The notes under the pieces: generated by a model | Told to the model about the DNA's origin: nothing | What the model saw: the letters and a program-made list of their open reading frames with translations, nothing else | Databases searched by the model: none | Source: Dialister hominis | GTDB taxonomy: Bacteria; Bacillota; Negativicutes; Veillonellales; Dialisteraceae | Assembly: GCF_007164725.1 (NCBI RefSeq) | Contig: NZ_AP019697.1 | Location: 1,461,501-1,525,500 of the forward strand | Direction of reading: 5' to 3' | Length of the DNA stretch: 64,000 nucleotides | Program-made: the position numbers and the translations under genes | Shown: positions 58,824-64,000 of the stretch, in pieces | Position numbering within the stretch: the first letter of the stretch is position 1 | How the letters are laid out: every line of letters begins with the position of its first letter

Positions 58824-60707
58824 TTATTTTTTGCCTTTTCTGAATGGAATGATTTTGGCTGGTTCAGCTTTTTTGGGTTCTTTGATATAGAATCCGTCCA
58901 CGTTTTGAGAGAAGGGGTTCAGGATTACTTCCGGAAGGTCGCTGTTCTGAAGGGCGGGGATGATAGCCTCAAGTGCTTTTCTGATATCCCAGAGGATGAG
59001 GTCGATGTAGATGTGGTGAAGGCCTGTGGCCACGCCCATGACTGTGCCGTTCTTACCTATGAGGTCCTCAATGGTTTCTCTGACGTTGAAGAGTGTATCG
59101 GGTACGAGGTCTTCTTGTATGTCTTTTGTGGGTATGCAGAGGAAAACTGGTGCTACAGGGAGGTCCAACAAGTCGTCCAGGTTGCCGTCTTCACCAAATT
59201 CGTAGGATGTGACCAATTCTTTGCAGCGTGCTGTGCCTGCAAAGATGTCGCCTCTCCATCCGTCTTCATCATTGATGTCTGGTTCTCGTGTATAGGGGCG
59301 CTCTTCCCTCAGTTCCTCTTCCGGGTCGACATCAATTTCTTTTCCTTCTTTTCGGAGAAAGTCCGGAAGATCTGCCAGAGTCATGCGGATTCCTTTTTCG
59401 GGAAGTTTCTGAAATGAAAAGCTGTTGATATTTTCCTCAAAGGCATAATCTCCTATGGCTCTCATAAGGGCATCTACAGCCAGATCCGGTGCGTCATTTT
59501 TGACCACGTTTTCCAATTTATTATCAATTGTGATGTCGTAGTAGGTATTATTGTCAGGAAGCTGCATCTCTTCTACAGAAATATTGATTTCATTCCACGG
59601 TACATGAACTGTCCCGTCATCAATGGCTCCGTCTTTTTCTATTTTCCTGCCGACATGGATATTCCATTTCTTTGTGACCGATTTTGGTGCATGGTCTTTG
59701 ATGCATTTCATTGCGTAGAGAATGTAAGGTCTGCCGAATAAGCGCAGGTAGAGATCATACTTCTTGCCCTTCCCATTTACGCTTTTACCGACGTTGATTC
59801 TGGGGAGGAAACCCAGTTCCCATGATGCATCCCTGACGTTTTCCATGGCTTTTAACCCCGGGAATTCACCGGTTCCGACCGGCCCTTTTTCTATTGCGTC
59901 AATAATTGCATTTTCATTTTTCTTGAATACTTTCCAGAAATCCTCTGCGCGCTTAACGAAGGAGTCATTGATATCAATTAAATCGTCATCATCATCGTAA
60001 TCTTCGTCATCATCATCGAGACTGCCAGAGTCGTCAGAGCTATAGGGATCAGGCATCGCAGATAATCCTGCTGATATTCCTTCATATGTTTTCCGTATTT
60101 CTTCATATGTCAGACTGCCGAGGTCGGTGAATGGCTTTTCCTCAGGATCATCCTCGAAATCGTATTCGCCGATATCTCCGATGTCTTCTCCCATTTTGAG
60201 CAGCTTTATATTCAATTTCGAACCTTTGATCATTTCACGGATATCACTCTTAGATATAGTATCTCCGCCTTTCGGGTAAAGCTTCAGTGCCTGATTCAGA
60301 TAGGGAAGTGCTTTCTCATCCTGGAAGGTAAGGGCGTAGAGGTGCCCCATGAAAAGATTCCAATCATAATCCTTTTTCATTTCATCCGCATGGCGCTGCA
60401 TGATTGTGATGGCCCTTTTGCGGAATTTCGGATGATCGGGATTATCAAAGCTTCCAATTTGACTGTAAATTTTTGCCAAAAGCAGATCTATCTCTCCGGT
60501 ATGAAGGCTTGGCGGAAGATATTCCAGTTCGGCCATGGCAGGTTTCAAATCTCCATTTTCCTGCATCTCGCCGGCAGCATCAAGAATTGCCTCCGTACAC
60601 ATCTGCTGCATCACTGGAGGAATCGCCTCATAGAAGTTCCTAATATGTTTGATAAGATTTACAGCGGCTTCCAGGTCCCTATCCTGTTCTTCATTATTTT
60701 TCTTCAT
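58824..60707 (-). CDS. Large acidic protein with TPR-like N-terminus
   Basis: A 627-aa cytoplasmic protein. Residues about 30-150 look like TPR helices (e.g. WNLFMGHLYALTFQDEKALP). Residues 215-245 are a run of Asp/Glu (DDSGSLDDDDEDYDDDDD). The rest is a mixed alpha/beta region with no recognised motif (VHVPWNEINISVEEMQL, PVAPVFLCIPTKDIQEDLV), ending in a basic tail. It starts 11 bases after the stop of the DUF2185 gene, so they form one transcript. Function is unknown. Confidence 0.75.
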   Translation of the reverse strand: MKKNNEEQDRDLEAAVNLIKHIRNFYEAIPPVMQQMCTEAILDAAGEMQENGDLKPAMAELEYLPPSLHTGEIDLLLAKIYSQIGSFDNPDHPKFRKRAITIMQRHADEMKKDYDWNLFMGHLYALTFQDEKALPYLNQALKLYPKGGDTISKSDIREMIKGSKLNIKLLKMGEDIGDIGEYDFEDDPEEKPFTDLGSLTYEEIRKTYEGISAGLSAMPDPYSSDDSGSLDDDDEDYDDDDDLIDINDSFVKRAEDFWKVFKKNENAIIDAIEKGPVGTGEFPGLKAMENVRDASWELGFLPRINVGKSVNGKGKKYDLYLRLFGRPYILYAMKCIKDHAPKSVTKKWNIHVGRKIEKDGAIDDGTVHVPWNEINISVEEMQLPDNNTYYDITIDNKLENVVKNDAPDLAVDALMRAIGDYAFEENINSFSFQKLPEKGIRMTLADLPDFLRKEGKEIDVDPEEELREERPYTREPDINDEDGWRGDIFAGTARCKELVTSYEFGEDGNLDDLLDLPVAPVFLCIPTKDIQEDLVPDTLFNVRETIEDLIGKNGTVMGVATGLHHIYIDLILWDIRKALEAIIPALQNSDLPEVILNPFSQNVDGFYIKEPKKAEPAKIIPFRKGKK

Positions 60708-60718
60708 GATCTTCCTCT

Positions 60719-61111
60719 TTATTCCAAATGCCAGTCGTCAACTTGATGAAATATGCCTTTTTCGTCACGCTCGAAGGCAGAGCCGCAGGGGGCTTTCAGG
60801 AGCGGGAGGACGTCGGGATCGATGGAAACGATGGTGATGAGTTTGTAGATGCCGGAGTTTTCCGGTTTGTCCATGTACTCATGGCTTTCATCGCCTGCCA
60901 TGAAGCGCCAGCCGCTGTCCCATTCTCCGGCGGGTTTCGTGCGATAGCAGAAGCCTACCTGCATCTTTTCCACAGCGACACGCTTTGTGGAAATACAGCC
61001 GTCGGGCCCTTCCCATTCTGTAAGCTGGATTTTTCTGTCCTCCATGAAAACAGCCATTTTCATTCTGGATTCATTCAGGATCACGCCTTCTCTATATTTG
61101 CCACAGCGCAT
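60719..61111 (-). CDS. DUF2185 (Imm33-like) protein
   Basis: A 130-aa protein. The C-terminal segment GWRFMAGDESHEYMDKPENS followed by GIYKLITIVSIDPDVLPLLK and GSAFERDE matches DUF2185, also called Imm33, a family of predicted immunity proteins. The start follows AAGGAGGACTCAGTC. No toxin is visible beside it; the larger gene downstream is its only clear partner. Confidence 0.85.
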   Translation of the reverse strand: MRCGKYREGVILNESRMKMAVFMEDRKIQLTEWEGPDGCISTKRVAVEKMQVGFCYRTKPAGEWDSGWRFMAGDESHEYMDKPENSGIYKLITIVSIDPDVLPLLKAPCGSAFERDEKGIFHQVDDWHLE

Positions 61112-61193
61112 GACTGAGTCCTCCTTGTTCCCAGGATTGTTATCCTGTATATATTCATTCTATCAGATGAAAGCCCCCTCGTCATTGATTTCC

Positions 61194-61241
61194 ATCGTTT
61201 TTGTTCATGATGATTCTATCGTTTTTGTTCATGATGATTCT
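61194..61241. repeat. Two tandem 24-bp repeats upstream of the DUF2185 gene
   Basis: ATCGTTTTTGTTCATGATGA plus TTCT occurs twice without change, between the DUF2185 promoter region and the NADAR terminator. Confidence 0.9.
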
Positions 61242-61281
61242 ATCGCTCTGGCAGCAGAGGCATTCTTTACCATTGGATAAG

Positions 61282-61317
61282 AAAAGCCGGGCAGCGTATT
61301 CAGTTTGCCCGGCTTTT
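61282..61317 (-). terminator. Terminator of the NADAR gene
   Basis: AAAAGCCGGGCA and TGCCCGGCTTTT pair around an A/C/T loop. It separates NADAR from the DUF2185 unit. Confidence 0.8.
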
Positions 61318-61332
61318 AAAGTTCATATGAAA

Positions 61333-62241
61333 TTAGCTGTTCTTTCCCGGGGATTTCTTTTTGGCATAGGTCCAGTCGCAGGAGCTTTCGCAGCGGTAGA
61401 CTCGGCGGAGTTCATCCCTGACTTCCATCAGTGCAAAGCCGAGCATGTTCTCGCCTTTCCAGTCGCGCGGATCTCTTGCTTCTTCGTCGTAGGCGGATGC
61501 GCCGATGCCCCAGATGGTGTCATACGGGCTTGCTTCCACGATGATGTTCTCTCCTGTGGAAAGGAGAAAATCACGCAGTTTCTTGTTCTGTGTGAATTTG
61601 CGCCAGTTGCCGTTGACGACAATCGAGTGCTTGAATTCGTCCCAGACGTCCTGTTTCAGGTAAATGACAGTGCGGCCGAGGGCCTGAATGACAGCCGGGT
61701 CGTCGCTTTCAAATATCTTTTCCCTGACTTTTTCATCGCTGAAAAGGTCTGCTTTTTCGGCCATCATGTACTGCTCCATGCAGTTGTATTGATAGATGCC
61801 GACGGAAAATTTGGACGGATACCACTGGCTGAGGCAGGACTGCGTCAGCGTGCCGTCTTTTTCATCATGGTCCCAGAAGTAACAGAAAGGCCGCCTGTTT
61901 CCTTCTTCCCATTCTTTGATGAGCTGCGCCCTGGTGTACTTGGGCTTGCCGCCTTCGCGCCATGCGCAGGTCGAGTAATTCTTGTAACGCAGAAGTTCGG
62001 TTTTATCTTCTCCGTCCCACCAGCCTTTCCAGGTGATGCGTTCCGGGAACATTTCCCGATAGACTTTCTTTTCCTTTGGCGTCATCATTTTGAGCCATGT
62101 CTGGAACTTTTCTGCATAAGCTCCGCCGAAGCCTGTCCTCCAGCCGACGGATGAGCGTCGGATATATGGGCAGACCATCCAGGGCGGAGGCATGATCCTC
62201 CTGCCTTGGAATTCGTTATCCCCCGTAATATTCACTTTCAT
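61333..62241 (-). CDS. NADAR/YbiA-family protein
   Basis: A 302-aa protein. The C-terminal 190 residues show the NADAR (DUF1768) fold: YNCMEQYMMAEKADLF, VVNGNWRKFTQNKKLRDFLL, ENIIVEASPYDTIWGIG and WKGENMLGFALMEVRDEL. Residues 1-100 are an extension with many Trp and Tyr (WKGWWDGEDKTELLRYKNYS). Some NADAR proteins remove ADP-ribose from guanine in nucleic acid, others are riboflavin-pathway N-glycosidases; this one is unassigned. The start follows GGAGGAAATGATCT. Confidence 0.88.
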   Translation of the reverse strand: MKVNITGDNEFQGRRIMPPPWMVCPYIRRSSVGWRTGFGGAYAEKFQTWLKMMTPKEKKVYREMFPERITWKGWWDGEDKTELLRYKNYSTCAWREGGKPKYTRAQLIKEWEEGNRRPFCYFWDHDEKDGTLTQSCLSQWYPSKFSVGIYQYNCMEQYMMAEKADLFSDEKVREKIFESDDPAVIQALGRTVIYLKQDVWDEFKHSIVVNGNWRKFTQNKKLRDFLLSTGENIIVEASPYDTIWGIGASAYDEEARDPRDWKGENMLGFALMEVRDELRRVYRCESSCDWTYAKKKSPGKNS

Positions 62242-62358
62242 AGATCATTTCCTCCAGATTTAAAAATTCTCTTCCAAGATTTTCCCCCGAAAATCCGAAG
62301 AGGCATGACCTTATACGCTTATTTTATCAAAAATATACATGCACGTCATTATTATGAC

Positions 62359-62384
62359 GATTTATTTAAATTTTTAAATAAATC
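62359..62384. promoter_or_regulatory. Perfect AT-rich palindrome upstream of the NADAR gene
   Basis: GATTTATTTAAA and TTTAAATAAATC flank TT, a 12-bp perfect inverted repeat about 120 bases before the NADAR start. It could be an operator or a terminator arm. Confidence 0.45.
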
Positions 62385-62518
62385 TGCACAAAAAGCAGGT
62401 TCTTCCGTATAAGCATAGGAGCAAAAACGCACCGTATCTTGCAGTGTGTAGGTTTGTGGACGGAGGAATGAGGAAATAGAAAGTGGAGACTTTAAAAACT
62501 CACAAAAGAAGTATTGAT

Positions 62519-62800
62519 GGATAAAACCGTACAACCAGCCTGCGGCTGATGGTAATTAACCCCTTTCTGCGTGAGAGGAATGGCTTTACTTAAAACTGCA
62601 CCCCTTTCGGCCATTATGGAAATAACACAAACATTTCTGTGATTTCATATGTAATCATTGGTATAATGGCCACTTCCCCCGAAGGAGGCAGACTCGCAAG
62701 GAATAAAAGAAAGAATTCAACTCTTATTTGTTTGGAACCTTATGTAACCCCATCCCTACATACTCCTTCCCCTAACGGGGACAGCTAAATCTCGCCGCCC
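62519..62800. repeat. Dispersed short-hairpin repeat (locus 4)
   Basis: Shows AAAACCGTACAACCAGCCTG, GCCTGCGGC, TTAAAACTGCACCCCTTT, CTTCCCCCGAAGGAGG and CTTCCCCTAACGGGGACAG, the same phrases as locus 1 in a new order. No gene is seen in 62242-62823. Confidence 0.7.
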
Positions 62801-62823
62801 TCGCTTTTCCCCAATTTCCCAAT

Positions 62824-62862
62824 GAAAAAAAGCGTCTTTCCATTTCTGGAAAGAACGCTTTT
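62824..62862 (-). terminator. Terminator of lysS
   Basis: AAAAAGCGTTCTTTCC and GGAAAGACGCTTTTT pair around AGAAAT, with T runs on both sides, 11 bases past the lysS stop. Confidence 0.88.
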
Positions 62863-62872
62863 TCATTGTTGA

Positions 62873-64000
62873 TTAGTAGAGTTTTGCGCCTGCCGGGATG
62901 TGGTTGTCGACCATGAGGAGGTGGAGTTTTTCTTCGCCTTCTTCTTCATGGATGGCAGAGAGGAGCATGCCGCAGGAGTCGATGCCCATCATAGCTCTCG
63001 GTGGCAGGTTGACAATCGCGATGAGGGTCTTGCCAACGAGTTCTTCCGGTTCATAGAATGCATGGATGCCGGAGAGGATGATGCGGTCGGTGCCTGTGCC
63101 GTCGTCGAGAACGAATTTCAGGAGTTTCTTGGATTTCTTGACGGCTTCGCAGCTCTTGACTTTGACTGCTCTGAAGTCAGATTTGCTGAATGTATCGAAG
63201 TCTACATAGTCTGTGAAGAGTGGTTCTACTTTGGCTTTGGAGAAGTCGATTTCGCTGTTCGGCTTGAAAAATCCATCGTTGCCTGTTTCTGCCATGGCAG
63301 CTTCTTCAGCAGCTTTCGCGTTTGCTTTTTCCTGTGCGGTTTCCGGTTTCATAGCCGGGAAGAGGATGATGTCGCGGATGCTGGAGGAGTCGGTCATGAG
63401 CATGAAGAGACGATCAAGGCCGATGCCGAGGCCGCCTGTAGGAGGCATGCCGTATTCGAGGGCGGTGAGGAAGTCTTCATCGATCGGATGAGCTTCGTCG
63501 TCGCCGTGTGCTCTTTCTTCTACCTGCATTTCGAAACGTTTTCTCTGATCGATCGGGTCGTTTAATTCGGAGAAGCCGTTTGCGAGTTCGCGGCCGTAGA
63601 TATAGGATTCGAAGCGGATGGTGTATCTCGGGTCCTTCGGATCGAGTTTGGAAAGCGGGGATACTTCGATCGGGTGTTCAGTAATGTGAACTGGCTGGAT
63701 CAGTTTTGCTTCTACGTATTCATCGAAGCAAGCGGAGAGGATCTTGCCGAATCCGTCGAATTCGCCGTATTCTACATGGAGTTTGTCAGCAATCTTGCGA
63801 GCGTCTTCGATGGTTTCGCATGCATCGAAGTCTTCACCTGTGTATTTCTTGACAGCGCCAGCCATGGTGAGTCTTGGCCACGGGCCTTTGACGTCGATTT
63901 CGGTGCCTTCATAGGTGACTTTGGTTGTGCCGTAGGATGCGAGTGCGCAGGCTTCGACGATTTCTTCTGTCTGTTTAATGACGTCTTCGATGTCGCCGTA
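62873..64000 (-). CDS. lysS: Lysyl-tRNA synthetase (class II) with a C-terminal tRNA-binding domain, partial
   Basis: The C-terminal 375 residues are visible; the frame continues past 64000. Motif 2/3 regions of class II LysRS are clear: [20 protein letters not shown] and the motif 3 [17 protein letters not shown]. After a linker ([20 protein letters not shown]) comes an OB-fold tRNA-binding (MetG C-terminal/Trbp111) domain of about 110 residues: [20 protein letters not shown], and [20 protein letters not shown]. Most bacterial LysRS lack this domain. [17 protein letters not shown] follows the window edge. Confidence 0.95.
   Translation of the reverse strand, partial: YGDIEDVIKQTEEIVEACALASYGTTKVTYEGTEIDVKGPWPRLTMAGAVKKYTGEDFDACETIEDARKIADKLHVEYGEFDGFGKILSACFDEYVEAKLIQPVHITEHPIEVSPLSKLDPKDPRYTIRFESYIYGRELANGFSELNDPIDQRKRFEMQVEERAHGDDEAHPIDEDFLTALEYGMPPTGGLGIGLDRLFMLMTDSSSIRDIILFPAMKPETAQEKANAKAAEEAAMAETGNDGFFKPNSEIDFSKAKVEPLFTDYVDFDTFSKSDFRAVKVKSCEAVKKSKKLLKFVLDDGTGTDRIILSGIHAFYEPEELVGKTLIAIVNLPPRAMMGIDSCGMLLSAIHEEEGEEKLHLLMVDNHIPAGAKLY

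Overview
This 64 kb window looks like chromosomal DNA from a Negativicutes Firmicute (Veillonellales/Selenomonadales, Dialister- or Megasphaera-like). That placement is inference from gene content: strong AGGAGG ribosome-binding sites, CCA-encoding tRNAs, a T-box leader, a rapZ-yvcK-whiA cluster, CsoR-type copper control, and a phosphatidylserine synthase/decarboxylase pair. No rRNA genes and no CRISPR array were seen. Most genes lie on the minus strand.

Layout. 1-5.2 kb: a DEAD-box helicase and the rpmG-secE-nusG-rplKAJL operon; rpoB does not follow rplL. 5.2-8.2 kb: a 1.1 kb non-coding stretch of dispersed hairpin repeats, tuf, and a Thr-Tyr-fMet-Thr-Met tRNA operon. 8.2-14.7 kb: a DUF951 protein, an unknown exported protein, the HAD-rapZ-yvcK-whiA overlapping operon, and a flavodoxin lipoprotein. 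14.8-20 kb: an accessory island with a decayed polymorphic-toxin C-terminus and a possible immunity gene, two near-identical IS256-family elements, and an IS30-family element split by the second IS256 copy. 20-25.2 kb: tRNA-Ser, asparaginase, and livHMGF behind an apparent T-box leader.

25.3-34.7 kb: an ACT-domain protein, a thioesterase, a frameshifted EAL protein, guaA, a phosphoribosyltransferase, two unknown proteins, tRNA-Ser and a UroD-family protein. 34.7-40.6 kb: DUF3006 plus a ComEC-like lipoprotein, nnr-acpS, rpsT, an HdeD-like membrane protein and an M20 amidohydrolase. 40.7-44.4 kb: tRNA-Leu and a csoR-copA copper operon in which the P-type ATPase ends in three extra HMA domains, the last having its own ribosome-binding site. 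44.5-50.4 kb: surE and a tightly packed guaB-tagA-psd-pssA-GT2 operon; its IMP dehydrogenase has glycine at the catalytic cysteine position. 50.6-56.8 kb: recG, rpmB and a three-gene putative metal operon (CobW GTPase, GTPase-permease fusion, TIGR03943 protein) under a Fur/Zur-like palindrome. 56.8-64 kb: IS and nitroreductase remnants, an acidic TPR-like protein with a DUF2185 (Imm33-like) protein, a NADAR-domain protein, and lysS running off the end.

Two families of non-coding repeats tie the window together: long terminator-like hairpins with a shared CTGTGACAAAATG arm, and clustered short-hairpin repeats at four loci. The best candidates for something undescribed are the GTPase-permease fusion operon, the copA gene with a nested copZ, the Cys-less IMP dehydrogenase, and the DUF2185/NADAR island.
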